A stretch of 64,000 nt of DNA from Halobacillus shinanisalinarum (lineage in GTDB: Bacteria; Bacillota; Bacilli; Bacillales; Halobacillaceae): assembly GCF_022919835.1 (NCBI RefSeq), contig NZ_CP095074.1, positions 3,636,001 to 3,700,000 of the forward strand, read 5' to 3'. Position 1 is the stretch's first letter. The number at the start of each line of letters is the position of its first letter. Made by a program: the position numbers and the translations under genes. A model generated the notes under the pieces. That model was not told the origin of the DNA and searched no databases. It saw nothing but the letters and a program-made list of their open reading frames with translations. This document shows, one piece after another, positions 43,870 to 52,752 of this stretch.

Positions 43870-44541
43870 TCATTGGACTTCTTCATTCGTCGAATAATGG
43901 TGGTCAATATCATCAATGTGAATGAGCACCTGATCCCTTCCATGGTAAATATGCTCATGCATCGCCACGCGAGCCCGCTCCGTATCTTGTGCCTTTATGG
44001 CCTGAAGGATCGTTTTATGAACATCCAGCGAGTGTCTTAACTGGTATTCGTTAAACCAATAGAAGGACCGGAAAATTAACGGAACGACGACAACTTTAGA
44101 TATATGAGAATGAATATGTTGATTTTGCGATGCTTTTATAATGGTGTCGTGGAATCTGTGATTGATCTCTAAAATATATTCAATGGTTGTCTCGCCAGAT
44201 TCAAGATAGCTGTTGATGGCTTGCTCGTACACTTCATTGGCTGTTTTCATTTCTTGGATGTCTGAGTCTGTGCGATGGATGGCGGCTTGGGCAGCTGCGT
44301 ACCCCTCTAAAAGTGTCCTTAAGTCATAAATTTGCTGAACATCCTTTTTCGTGAAATGACGGACACGTACGCCTCTTTTCATCGACACCGTTAGTCCTTC
44401 TGATTCCAATTGTTTCAAAGCCTCGCGGATCGGCGTTCGGCTGATTTGTAACTTTTTTGCTAAAAATTCTTCGGTTAATCGCATTTTTGGTGGAAATTCA
44501 CCATGTAAGATGGCTTGTTTTATATATTCATATGCAGTCAT
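43870..44541 (-). CDS. GntR family (FCD-type) transcriptional regulator
   Basis: The 223-residue regulator has an N-terminal winged helix (YEYIKQAILHGEFPP, then LAKKLQISRTPIREALKQLESEGL) and a C-terminal FCD helical ligand-binding domain (about residues 75-210, with YDLRTLLEGYAAAQAA, a histidine in EINHRFHDTIIKAS and VHKTILQAI). ATG 44541 follows GAGGTG; upstream codons in the same frame cross the operator region and are unlikely to be translated. Three TTGTATACAA-like palindromes lie between it and the divergent CaiB gene, so it probably represses both. The ligand may be an organic acid. Confidence 0.88.
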   Translation of the reverse strand: MTAYEYIKQAILHGEFPPKMRLTEEFLAKKLQISRTPIREALKQLESEGLTVSMKRGVRVRHFTKKDVQQIYDLRTLLEGYAAAQAAIHRTDSDIQEMKTANEVYEQAINSYLESGETTIEYILEINHRFHDTIIKASQNQHIHSHISKVVVVPLIFRSFYWFNEYQLRHSLDVHKTILQAIKAQDTERARVAMHEHIYHGRDQVLIHIDDIDHHYSTNEEVQ

Positions 44542-44561
44542 GTTTGAACACCTCAACTCTA

Positions 44562-44686
44562 TTGTATACAAATGGAATAAATGCTTCAATGCTAAATACA
44601 TCACTGTATACAAAGGGCGGTATTTAAGGGCGATTATATACTGAAGTACACCTGTTTTAGTAAGTAGGTTGATTTTTTGTATACAA
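44562..44686. promoter_or_regulatory. Three GntR/FCD operator candidates
   Basis: TTGTATACAA at 44562-44571 and 44677-44686 and CTGTATACAA at 44604-44613 are near-perfect palindromes of the FCD-GntR type. They occupy the divergent promoter region, consistent with autoregulation and control of the CaiB-led genes. Confidence 0.75.
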
Positions 44687-44864
44687 ATTGCTAGGATAAA
44701 ACACAAGATTCAGAAATTTATGATCAATTAACGAAAATGTTTAGGAAGATTTACCTTTATGAAATGGTTTAAGCGCATGAAGGAGAGCGCTATCAAAGCG
44801 GATTGAATTCATCCCCCCAGATCATTTATCCGTTTTTAAAAATACAACAAGAGGTGAGGTAACC

Positions 44865-46061
44865 ATGGGTCAAAGCTTAGAAGGAGTTAAAGTCTTAGAA
44901 TTAGGAAGTTTAATTGCTGGTCCATTTGCTGGGAGGTTAATGGCTGAATTCGGGGCAGATGTGATAAAAGTTGAGCCGCCGAAGAAAGGAGATCCACTGA
45001 GGGATTGGCGTCATATTTATGAGGGGACGTCACTCTGGTGGCGGCTTCAATCAAGGAATAAAAAGTCGATCACCGTTGACTTGAAAAGTGAAGAAGGGCA
45101 AGACATCATAAAATCACTGATCAAGGAATGTGATATTCTCATTGAAAATTTTCGGCCGGGTACATTGGAAAAATGGAATTTAGGCTATGAAGAACTATCT
45201 GCCATTAATCCCGGTCTGATTATGGTCAGGGTCTCCGGCTACGGTCAAACAGGTCCTTATCGGGACAAGGCTGGATTTGGCAGTATCGGTGAATCCATGG
45301 GAGGGCTTCGCCATATCACTGGTCATCCTGAAAGTACACCATCAAGGGTAGGGGTCAGCCTTGGAGATTCCCTTGCAGCGATGTATTCCGTGATTGGTGC
45401 GATGATGGCGATGTACCACCGTGATGGTAAAGGTAGTGGAAAAGGACAAATCATTGATGTAGCCCTTTATGAGGCTGTATTTAGTTTGATGGAAGGGTCA
45501 CTTCCTGAGTTTGACAAGCTTGGTGCTGTTCGGGAGAGGACAGGATCGGCCTTGCCGGGGATCGCGCCTTCGAATACGTACCAATGCAATGATGGCAAAT
45601 ATATCGTCATCGGCGGAAATGGGGATGCCATTTTCAAACGGTTAATGAACGCGATTGGACAGCCGGATTTGGCCGAGGATGAGCGTTTTCAAAGTAATAG
45701 CGGACGATCTGCACACGCGGACTATCTAGATGAACTGATTGAAGCTTGGACAAAAACGGTTGATTTTGAAACCGCTTTAACTGTACTTGACGAGGCGAGA
45801 GTTCCGGCTGGACCGATTTACAGTATTGAAGATATCGTAAATGATCCCCATTACTTGAGCAGGGAAATGATTCAGAATTTCCAAATGAATGAAGAAGAAT
45901 CACTGAAAATCCCAGGGGTTGTGCCGAAAATGAGTGAAACACCAGGTGAAACCAAATGGCTTGGCCCGGAGCTCGGTCAGCATACGGATGAAGTGATGAG
46001 AAGCCTGTTGACCTATGATGATGAGAAAATTCAGCAGTTAAAAGATAAAGGGATCATATAA
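44865..46061 (+). CDS. CaiB/BaiF family CoA transferase
   Basis: This is a family III CoA transferase of 398 residues. It shows VLELGSLIAGPFAGRLMAEFGADVIKVEPP at the N-terminus, NKKSITVDLKSEEG, IENFRPGTLEKWNLGYE and the catalytic aspartate in VGVSLGDSLAAMYSVIGAM (about residue 170). These enzymes transfer CoA from succinyl-CoA or another donor to an acid without a ping-pong phosphate step. AAGAGGTGAGG precedes ATG 44865. It is followed by a repeat element and then an HMG-CoA lyase gene. By inference it makes the CoA ester cleaved by that lyase, as human SUGCT does for glutarate or HMG. Confidence 0.9.
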   Translation: MGQSLEGVKVLELGSLIAGPFAGRLMAEFGADVIKVEPPKKGDPLRDWRHIYEGTSLWWRLQSRNKKSITVDLKSEEGQDIIKSLIKECDILIENFRPGTLEKWNLGYEELSAINPGLIMVRVSGYGQTGPYRDKAGFGSIGESMGGLRHITGHPESTPSRVGVSLGDSLAAMYSVIGAMMAMYHRDGKGSGKGQIIDVALYEAVFSLMEGSLPEFDKLGAVRERTGSALPGIAPSNTYQCNDGKYIVIGGNGDAIFKRLMNAIGQPDLAEDERFQSNSGRSAHADYLDELIEAWTKTVDFETALTVLDEARVPAGPIYSIEDIVNDPHYLSREMIQNFQMNEEESLKIPGVVPKMSETPGETKWLGPELGQHTDEVMRSLLTYDDEKIQQLKDKGII

Positions 46062-46078
46062 CAGAATCTTTAAGAGGA

Positions 46079-46270
46079 TGTTCAAAAAGTCACCTAATGA
46101 TAAACGGCGATGATAAACGGCGAATGTCTTCGTTGCTCGGTTTTTCCGGTCCTTACGTATGAAAAGCATACAGTTTGCGGTCCTCAAAACTTCCGCGCCT
46201 CGAACTTCTTGCGACGCGCAAGGAACGTGCCGATCTTTGTCGATGTTCTAATTTGGCAACTTTTTGAACA
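46079..46270 (+). repeat. Repeat family A, full copy within an operon
   Basis: The 192-bp element is bounded by TGTTCAAAAAGT and ACTTTTTGAACA inverted ends and lies between the CaiB gene and the HMG-CoA lyase gene. It contains a 13-base tandem duplication around GATAAACGGC. It shares GTTGCTCGGTTTTTCCGGTC, CCTCAAAAC and GACGCGCAAGGAACGTGC with the copy at 52552. It has no coding capacity. Confidence 0.8.
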
Positions 46271-46295
46271 CGTACTTTAAGGGAGGGAAGTCATT

Positions 46296-47210
46296 TTGCA
46301 AAGAATTTATATCCAGGAAGTGGCTACGAGGGATGGATTTCAAATTGAAGACCAGTTTGTGCCGACAGATCAAAAGATAGATTTGATTAATAGGATGGGT
46401 TCTTCAGGGCTCGACAAAATTGAAGTGACCTCCTTTGTTTCACCAAAAGCTGTTCCTAACTTAAAGGATGCCAAGGAAGTCATCGAAGGAATTGACCGCA
46501 AGCCTGACGTCACTTATACCACGTTAATTCCTAATGTGAAAGGGGCAGAACAAGCAGCAGAGTGTGAGGCAGACGAAGTCAATCTGGTCGCATCTGTCAG
46601 TGAAACACACAATATGAAAAATGTTCGTCGGAAGGTAGACGAATCCTTTTCCGATTTCAAAAACATTGCGAGCTTTCTATCAGGCACGGGGATCCAGATT
46701 AACGGTACGCTCGCGACGACGTTTGGCTGTCCGTTCGAGGGGAGAATCTCAGAAGACAGAGTGCTGACCTTGATTAATGAGTATTTAGAACTTGGAGCTG
46801 GCGGGATTACCCTCGCTGATACGACTGGGATGGGCACACCGAAGCAAGTCTATAAATTGTGTGAAAAGGTGTTAACCCGTTGGCCGAACCTGCCGATTAC
46901 ACTGCATTTCCATAATACAAGAGGAATGGGACTAGCCAATGTTATCGAAGGGATTCGCGCGGGTGTAATAAGGTTCGATGCTTCCTTAGGCGGCTTAGGC
47001 GGATGCCCATTTGCCCCGGGTGCAACCGGCAATATATGTACGGAGGATCTCGTTCATATGCTCGCCTTTATGGACTATGAGATGAGAGTAGATCTTGATC
47101 AGTTAATCGATACGGCTAAGCGACTGGAAACGATCCTGCAACGCGAAGTGCCTGGACAAATTATTAAAGCTGGCAAAATCACCGACCTGCATTCCGTATC
47201 TTATTCATAG
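46296..47210 (+). CDS. Hydroxymethylglutaryl-CoA lyase
   Basis: HMG-CoA lyase (HMGL-like TIM barrel, 304 residues) cleaves HMG-CoA into acetoacetate and acetyl-CoA. The N-terminal [11 protein letters not shown] carries the catalytic Arg-Asp pair, [20 protein letters not shown] follows, then metal-ligand histidines in [10 protein letters not shown], and the flexible catalytic cysteine in [14 protein letters not shown] (about residue 230). TTG 46296 follows AAGGGAGGG. With the CoA transferase upstream and the ketone-body genes at 31-34 kb, a route for free 3-hydroxy-3-methylglutarate is possible. Related lyases also use citramalyl-CoA, which cannot be excluded. Confidence 0.9.
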   Translation: MQRIYIQEVATRDGFQIEDQFVPTDQKIDLINRMGSSGLDKIEVTSFVSPKAVPNLKDAKEVIEGIDRKPDVTYTTLIPNVKGAEQAAECEADEVNLVASVSETHNMKNVRRKVDESFSDFKNIASFLSGTGIQINGTLATTFGCPFEGRISEDRVLTLINEYLELGAGGITLADTTGMGTPKQVYKLCEKVLTRWPNLPITLHFHNTRGMGLANVIEGIRAGVIRFDASLGGLGGCPFAPGATGNICTEDLVHMLAFMDYEMRVDLDQLIDTAKRLETILQREVPGQIIKAGKITDLHSVSYS

Positions 47211-47248
47211 AAAGGGGAATCACCATTGGCTGCAAAAAAAACACTCGC

Positions 47249-47359
47249 CATAAATTCTTGAATGGGTTGGATGACATTGCTCTGACTTTACAAGCAGAGG
47301 ACAGTATTAAGGGCTTTGAAAAGGGTAGACCTTCTCATATGAATCCGACCGTTTTTTAA
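47249..47359 (+). pseudogene. LeuD-like (isopropylmalate dehydratase small subunit) C-terminal relic
   Basis: One frame encodes [28 protein letters not shown] and stops at 47359. [11 protein letters not shown] with the following charged helix is the usual C-terminus of LeuD-type swivel subunits of aconitase-family hydratases. The rest of the gene and the large subunit are absent. It suggests the operon once included a hydratase. Confidence 0.65.
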
Positions 47360-47458
47360 GGCTGCGGCAGGGGTTGTTTTCGGATCAAATGATGTCCTGC
47401 CCCTGCTTTTTCTACCATTTTTAGTCTGAATATTGTGAAACCAAAGGAGGAATCACGT

Positions 47459-47710
47459 ATGAGCAAACCAAAGAAAGAACCGATCAAAAACGGCAAGTTA
47501 TGGATTGTGTTTGGTATCCTGTTTGTCTTGATCAACCCGTGGTATTTCCCGACCGGGTCCTACCAACCATTGTTCTTGGGAATTCCCTATTGGGCATTAA
47601 TTATCATCGGTGCTTCATTATTGCTATCAGCATTTTTAACCTATGTTTTAAAATACCAATGGAACTTGGAAGAGGATGAGGAAGAGAAGGAAAAGAAGGA
47701 GGCGAAATAA
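47459..47710 (+). CDS. Small symporter-associated membrane protein (DUF3311-like)
   Basis: The 83-residue protein has two membrane helices (about residues 14-31 and 41-65), an FxxLINPWYFP turn and an acidic tail ending EEDEEEKEKKEAK. Such two-helix proteins are commonly encoded just before sodium:solute symporters, as here, with only three bases between the genes. They probably act as accessory subunits. ATG 47459 follows AAAGGAGG by 8 bases. The function is not established. Confidence 0.75.
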   Translation: MSKPKKEPIKNGKLWIVFGILFVLINPWYFPTGSYQPLFLGIPYWALIIIGASLLLSAFLTYVLKYQWNLEEDEEEKEKKEAK

Positions 47711-47713
47711 CCC

Positions 47714-49201
47714 ATGGAACTAGCATTTGCAGGTTGGTCAGGAGTTTTAATCTTATTAATGTATGGCGCGATTATGCTTGGAGTCGGTGTGGCCACGTAT
47801 TGGAAAAACAGAAATGTTCACGAAAGCCTTGATGAGTATTATCTTGGTGGGCGCGGGCTCGGCGTCATGGTATTGTTCTTTACTTTCTTTGCGACGCAGT
47901 ACAGTGGAAATACAGTCGTCGGCTATCCTCCGACAGCCTATCGAATGGGGTATGAGTATCTCGTATCTGTGCCTTACTTTATCCTAATTATAATGGTGTA
48001 CCTGATGTTTGCGCCCCGACTGTATCTGATGGGGAAAAAGTACAAACTGCTCACCCCCGTTGACTGGATTGACAAGCGATTCAAGTCGAAACCTGTTTCC
48101 ATTTTAGCTGCTTTTTTAATGCTTTATGCGCTCGGAAACTATTTATTGGAACAGTTTGTTGCCATCGGCCAAGGTGTTTCTGGTTTAACAGGAGGAACGA
48201 TTCCTTATCAAGTAGGTGTTGTGTTCTTCATTACCATTATGCTTATTTACGGGTGGCTTGGCGGTATGCGTTCTGTCGCCTATACAGACACCATGCAGGG
48301 GATCGCGTTACTGTTCGGTGTGTTCATGCTTTTAATCGGTTCCATTATCTACTTTGGTGGTTTGCCAACGGCGGCAGATTATATGCAAGCTTATGCACCG
48401 GAAAAATTAGGTGTTCCGGATGGACCTGGTACCGTCAATTGGTTTAGTTTATTAGTTCTCGTTGGAATTGGTGCAGCCGTCTATCCTCATGCTGTCCAGA
48501 GGATTTTTTCTGCCAAAAGTGAAAAAACGTTAAAACGTTCTTTTACACAAATGGCTTGGATGCCTTTTCTGACTGCAGGGGTTGTGTTTGTCGTAGGAAT
48601 TATCGGGATTGCTGCATTTCCCGGATTAGATACGGCTGAGTCTGAACAATTGGTGGGGATGATGGCGAGTGCGGTTGCTAACCAGAATGCTCTGTTTTAT
48701 TGGGCAATGGTTCTCCTATTCGGCGGTGTTATTGCTGCTATTGTATCAACAGCTGATTCTGTACTATTAACGTTCTCATCGATTGTTTCCAATGATTTAT
48801 ATGGAAGATACATCAATCCGGAAGCATCACAAAACAAGAAAATTCTCGTCGGTAAACTTGTTGGTGTGGCAGCTGTTGTGCTTCTAGTCATTATTGCCTG
48901 GTTCCCTCCAGCCACGCTTTATCAGATTTTTGTGTTAAAATTTGAGCTATTAATACAAGTGGCTCCGGCTTTAGTCTTCGGATTATATTGGAATCGCCTT
49001 CATCCGAAGGCCGTGTTCACAGGAATGCTCGTTGGTACGGTGTTCGCTTCGTATATGACGTTTGCCAACATTACACCTTTAGGAATATTTAGTGGTCTTT
49101 GGGGATTACTTATTAACCTCTTAATTTGTGTGATTGGCAGCCTGTTTATGAGTGTCTCGGCTGCTGAAGAGGAAGAAGCAGATCAAGTGATTGGTATGTA
49201 A
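47714..49201 (+). CDS. Sodium:solute symporter
   Basis: This SSS-family transporter of 495 residues has about 13 helices. Motifs include DEYYLGGRGLGVMVLFFTFFATQYSGNTVVGYP near residue 35 and AAIVSTADSVLLTFSSIVSNDLYGRYI near 340, the latter holding the Na2-site serine and threonine. It pairs with the small membrane protein upstream. It lies in the CaiB/HMG-CoA lyase block, so import of the organic acid used by that pathway is a fair inference. A very long perfect hairpin follows the stop codon. Confidence 0.9.
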   Translation: MELAFAGWSGVLILLMYGAIMLGVGVATYWKNRNVHESLDEYYLGGRGLGVMVLFFTFFATQYSGNTVVGYPPTAYRMGYEYLVSVPYFILIIMVYLMFAPRLYLMGKKYKLLTPVDWIDKRFKSKPVSILAAFLMLYALGNYLLEQFVAIGQGVSGLTGGTIPYQVGVVFFITIMLIYGWLGGMRSVAYTDTMQGIALLFGVFMLLIGSIIYFGGLPTAADYMQAYAPEKLGVPDGPGTVNWFSLLVLVGIGAAVYPHAVQRIFSAKSEKTLKRSFTQMAWMPFLTAGVVFVVGIIGIAAFPGLDTAESEQLVGMMASAVANQNALFYWAMVLLFGGVIAAIVSTADSVLLTFSSIVSNDLYGRYINPEASQNKKILVGKLVGVAAVVLLVIIAWFPPATLYQIFVLKFELLIQVAPALVFGLYWNRLHPKAVFTGMLVGTVFASYMTFANITPLGIFSGLWGLLINLLICVIGSLFMSVSAAEEEEADQVIGM

Positions 49202-49203
49202 CG

Positions 49204-49263
49204 ACCCGTTTCATAGACAAACCAGTCAATCGGGTCGATTGACTGGTTTGTCTATGAATGGGT
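49204..49263. repeat. Long perfect hairpin
   Basis: Bases 49211-49232 and 49236-49257 form a 22-bp perfect stem with a 3-base loop, extended outward by ACCCGTT/AATGGGT. No T run follows, so it may be a stability element, a bidirectional barrier or the remnant of a mobile sequence. Confidence 0.8.
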
Positions 49264-49353
49264 GCAGGCTGAGTAGAGTCGAAGCCTAGTCTACTATTAT
49301 TAGAAAGGCTGTTTTCTAAAAGATTGTTGTTTTTGACACAAAAACTATAAACG

Positions 49354-49431
49354 GCGTCATAACATACGGCTTCGGAAATACACTACGCTTTTCCGAATGA
49401 GTCTTCGTATATTTCCTTCGCTGTTATGGCG
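49354..49431. repeat. Inverted repeat, diverged family B-like element
   Basis: GCGTCATAACA pairs with TGTTATGGC and inside it CGGAAATA with TATTTCC, around ACTACGCTTTTCCGAATGAGTC. The arrangement of GGAAATA, GCTTTCC-like and GAGTC segments resembles the copy at 52895. Confidence 0.5.
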
Positions 49432-49556
49432 GTTGATTGAAGCGACGGCCCGAAGCGGAAATCAACATTGCTTTTATGGCGAAGGTTTATATTAACTGCG
49501 AGGGGTAAGAGCAACAAAATTTACGAAAAGAGTTATTAGAAAAGGGATGTCTTGGA

Positions 49557-50807
49557 ATGAGAACAGTTGCAGTGAATACAACACCGGCGAGCATGGCTTA
49601 TCCGTGGAAAATGTTATTATGGCTGCTGATGGCTCAAATTATGGTCGCCTTTATTGGACGGAGCCTTGGGCCGCTTGGTGTACTGATTGGAGAAGATTTA
49701 TCACTAACAAAGGCCCAAATTGGATTGTTGCCATCGGCGCTTTTCCTCGGTCAAGCCATGGCATCGATCCCTTCTGGTTTTGTTGCTGATCGAACTGGCT
49801 CAAGGCCGCTATTGTTGTTGTTATCCCTATGCCTTGGAACAAGCTTCCTATTTATGACGTTCCAATCCGCCTTTTGGTTTGTACTATTCCTAGTGATGAT
49901 TGGCGGGTTGGGGTATGGCGGCATGCATCCTACTACCAATAGAGGAATTATTTATTGGTTTTCGCAAAAGCAACGAGGGACAGCAATGGGAATTAAACAA
50001 ATGGGGATTACTTTTGGCTCAGCTCTCTCAGCAATTTTATTATTGCCGCTTGCTGCAAGTTATGGCTGGAGACCTGTCATGTTGATTGCATGCCTGGGTT
50101 TAATTGCGACGGGTTTGGTCGCCTTTTACCTCTATCGCGACCCTTCCAAAGAGGCGGCAGTGGCTAAGGAGAAGCCGACATTTCGATCGATTTATTCTTC
50201 CATTCTCAGTATGGCTAAAAATAAGGCCTTACTTCTCGTCAGTTTTAGTGCCATGGGTGTTAATGGATCTCAGATGTGCTTAAATACGTATCTCGTATTG
50301 TTCGCCTATGAACAGATTGGCATTAGTCTAGTATTAGCAGGGATGCTGCTCGTAATTTCTGAAATTGGCGGCTCGCTTGGTAGAGTAGGGTGGGGAGTGA
50401 TTAGTGATCGTCTGTTTGATGGAAAACGGCTGATTATCCTCGTTATCATTGTCAGTATCACCTTGCTTATGAGTGTTGTTGTGGCTTTTATTCCAGTGGG
50501 AACCCCGTTTTGGGTGCTCGTCCCCATCTTTCTCGTATTTGGCTTCTCCGTTTCAGGGTTTAATGGGATATGGATGAATTTAGCCTCAGAACTCGTTCCT
50601 AAAGAGCAAACAGGATTATCAAGCGGATTCAGTATTACGCTTGGTTCGATGGGCGTTATCCTCCTTCCGCCACTGTTCGGCTTTTTAGTTGACCAAAACC
50701 AAAGCTACACATTTGGCTGGCTGCTGATTTCCGGAATCATGATCGGCGTGCTGTTCGTCTTAGCCAGCTTATATGTTGTGGCAAAAGAGAACGTTTCTTC
50801 CAACTAA
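49557..50807 (+). CDS. Major facilitator superfamily transporter
   Basis: This 416-residue, twelve-helix MFS protein has the loop 2-3 motif GFVADRTGSRPLL and a repeat in the second half (GVISDRLFDGKR). GYGGMHPTTNRGIIYWFSQKQRGTAMGIKQMG (about 118-149) is typical of organic acid or cyanate-type MFS members. A weak AAGGGATG site lies before ATG 49557. The flavin reductase gene follows 32 bases downstream. The substrate is unknown; the neighbourhood suggests an organic acid. Confidence 0.87.
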   Translation: MRTVAVNTTPASMAYPWKMLLWLLMAQIMVAFIGRSLGPLGVLIGEDLSLTKAQIGLLPSALFLGQAMASIPSGFVADRTGSRPLLLLLSLCLGTSFLFMTFQSAFWFVLFLVMIGGLGYGGMHPTTNRGIIYWFSQKQRGTAMGIKQMGITFGSALSAILLLPLAASYGWRPVMLIACLGLIATGLVAFYLYRDPSKEAAVAKEKPTFRSIYSSILSMAKNKALLLVSFSAMGVNGSQMCLNTYLVLFAYEQIGISLVLAGMLLVISEIGGSLGRVGWGVISDRLFDGKRLIILVIIVSITLLMSVVVAFIPVGTPFWVLVPIFLVFGFSVSGFNGIWMNLASELVPKEQTGLSSGFSITLGSMGVILLPPLFGFLVDQNQSYTFGWLLISGIMIGVLFVLASLYVVAKENVSSN

Positions 50808-50839
50808 CATCGATACAATTTTAAAAGGAGAAAGTTGAC

Positions 50840-51448
50840 ATGAAGTTTGATCCTTCAAAACTAGAGACAAAAAACGTTTATAAATTGTTATCAGGGTCGG
50901 TTGTTCCACGCCCGATTGCCTGGGTTTCCACGACATCTGAAAACGAAATTCGTAACTTGGCTCCATTTAGCTTCTTTACGGTGGCATCAAGACAGCCGCC
51001 GATGCTCTGTATTTCGATTGGACTAGGCGTTGGGGCTAGAAAAGGAACCGTTAAAGACACACTGGAAAACATCCGTACAGGAAAAGAATTTGTTATTAAC
51101 ATCTCATCGACACCGCTTGGCAATGAGGTTCAAAAATCCTCTGAGAATCTGGCTCGCGAAGTGGATGAGTTCGAGGAAGCGGGGGTCACACCGGTTGCAA
51201 GTGAAAAAGTTAAACCGATGAGAATCAAGGAAGCACCAATTCAAATGGAATGTAAGCTGCACCAAATCATTGAACTTGGCAGCGACCATTTAATTATTGG
51301 GGAAATGGTGTTTTATCATATTCAAGAAGACTATTATCTTGAAAATTATAAGGTGAACTTTGAGAAACTGCGTCCCTTGGGAAGGTTGGCAGCAAGTTTT
51401 AGTGAAAGCAGGGACTTTTTCTCGTTGCCGAAAGAAGATTTAAAGTGA
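50840..51448 (+). CDS. Flavin reductase family protein (DIM6/NTAB)
   Basis: The 202-residue FMN-binding split-barrel protein contains KLLSGSVVPRPIAWVST at the start, NLAPFSFFTVASRQPPMLCISIG, and ENIRTGKEFVIN. Members supply reduced flavin to monooxygenases or reduce substrates directly. AAAAGGAGAAAG precedes ATG 50840. It probably shares a transcript with the MFS gene. No partner oxygenase is encoded in the window. A terminator follows. Confidence 0.87.
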   Translation: MKFDPSKLETKNVYKLLSGSVVPRPIAWVSTTSENEIRNLAPFSFFTVASRQPPMLCISIGLGVGARKGTVKDTLENIRTGKEFVINISSTPLGNEVQKSSENLAREVDEFEEAGVTPVASEKVKPMRIKEAPIQMECKLHQIIELGSDHLIIGEMVFYHIQEDYYLENYKVNFEKLRPLGRLAASFSESRDFFSLPKEDLK

Positions 51449-51466
51449 GATGACTGATCGTTCAAG

Positions 51467-51512
51467 CATCCACGCTCAAGCTTTACAAATGCTTGAGCGC
51501 GGATGTCTTTTT
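51467..51512 (+). terminator. Intrinsic terminator after the flavin reductase gene
   Basis: CATCCACGCTCAAGC pairs with GCTTGAGCGCGGATG, followed by TCTTTTT. Confidence 0.9.
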
Positions 51513-51599
51513 ATTGAGATGATAAAGAAAATAACGAACTAATGCGGGCATAAAGACGTTCCAATCCATATAAAATAATTTAAAGAGGGAGGCGTTGAA

Positions 51600-52535
51600 T
51601 TGAGGAAGATTTTATTAATCACAGACCCTGGGGTTGATGATTCGTTTGCTATTATGTATGCCCTTTTAAACCCAAACATCGAAGTGGTGGGGATTGTATG
51701 CGGATATGGGAATGTCAGTCAAGCTGACGCACTAAGGAATAGCGCCTATTTACTTAAGCTTGCAGGTAGAGAAGACATCCCACTCATCAATGGAGCAGAA
51801 GCCCCCCTTTCTTTTCCCCCTCAATATTTTTATGAGATTCATGGTTACCATGGCATAGGTGGAGTGAATACAGAGCATATTACGCCTGCTAAGGTTTATC
51901 CCTTTCAGAAGATTTTTGATTTAATTTCAACTTATGGTAAGGAGCTTACGATTGTGAATCTGTCCCGGTTCACAACATTAGCTCTTACTTTTGTTCAAGC
52001 AGGAAGTAATATCCATGAGGTGGGAGAAATCATTGTCATGGGGGGAGCCTTTTTTGTACCGGGAAATAGCAGTCCTTTAGCGGAGGCCAATGTTTATGGT
52101 GACCCTCAAGCCGCAAAAATTGTTGCTACCCGTGGAAGGGGAATCACATTTGTACCGCTTAATGTGAGTAACCGTGCCATCATCCCTCTTGACATGATTC
52201 ACTATCTTTCAGAACAAACATCGACATACTTTTCTCCTATTCTTAACCCCATCATGGATTACTATAGCATCCAATATCAATCCATTATCCCCGGTATTAA
52301 CGGTGCTCCTTTACACGATGTCACTTTGCTTTCATTTCTAACAAGTCAAGATCATTATAAACTCATAAGTCGGCAAGTTTTTGTTGTCGATGACGGCCCA
52401 TCAAGAGGATTAACCTATGCTGATTTTCGTCCTGTTCCGGAAACTATTCCACACTACCCAATAAACAAGATTATTTTTGATTTCGAGGTGGAATACTTTG
52501 TAAATGATTTTGTGAAGACCATGAGCTCCTTCTAA
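51600..52535 (+). CDS. Inosine-uridine preferring nucleoside hydrolase family protein
   Basis: The 311-residue enzyme has the calcium-binding N-terminal motif LLITDPGVDDSFAIMYAL (the DxDPGxDD site appears as TDPGVDD), GNVSQADAL, VMGGAFFVPGNSSPLAEANVYGDPQAA and a late HDVTLLSFLTS. Family members split the N-glycosidic bond of ribonucleosides. The stretch NLSRFTTLALTF replaces the usual GPLTNLA, so the specificity may differ. TTG 51600 follows GGAGGCG. It stands alone between a terminator and a repeat element. Confidence 0.88.
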   Translation: MRKILLITDPGVDDSFAIMYALLNPNIEVVGIVCGYGNVSQADALRNSAYLLKLAGREDIPLINGAEAPLSFPPQYFYEIHGYHGIGGVNTEHITPAKVYPFQKIFDLISTYGKELTIVNLSRFTTLALTFVQAGSNIHEVGEIIVMGGAFFVPGNSSPLAEANVYGDPQAAKIVATRGRGITFVPLNVSNRAIIPLDMIHYLSEQTSTYFSPILNPIMDYYSIQYQSIIPGINGAPLHDVTLLSFLTSQDHYKLISRQVFVVDDGPSRGLTYADFRPVPETIPHYPINKIIFDFEVEYFVNDFVKTMSSF

Positions 52536-52551
52536 ATTATCTTTTAGAGGA

Positions 52552-52723
52552 TGTTCAAAAAGTCACCAAATGATAACGGCGAATGGTTTCGTTGCTCGGT
52601 TTTTCCGGTCCTCACGTAGGAAAGGCATACGCTTTGGTCCTCAAAACTTTCACGCCTCGAACTTCTTGTGACGCGCAAGGAACGTGCTAGTGTCGACGTT
52701 CTCATTCGTCAACTTTTTGAACA
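52552..52723 (+). repeat. Repeat family A, full copy
   Basis: The 172-bp element has TGTTCAAAAAGT and ACTTTTTGAACA ends. It starts 17 bases after the nucleoside hydrolase stop, just as the copy at 46079 starts 18 bases after the CaiB stop. Both are preceded by TTTARGAGGA. Confidence 0.8.
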
Positions 52724-52752
52724 CACACTTTTAGACAGTAAATACATTTAAG

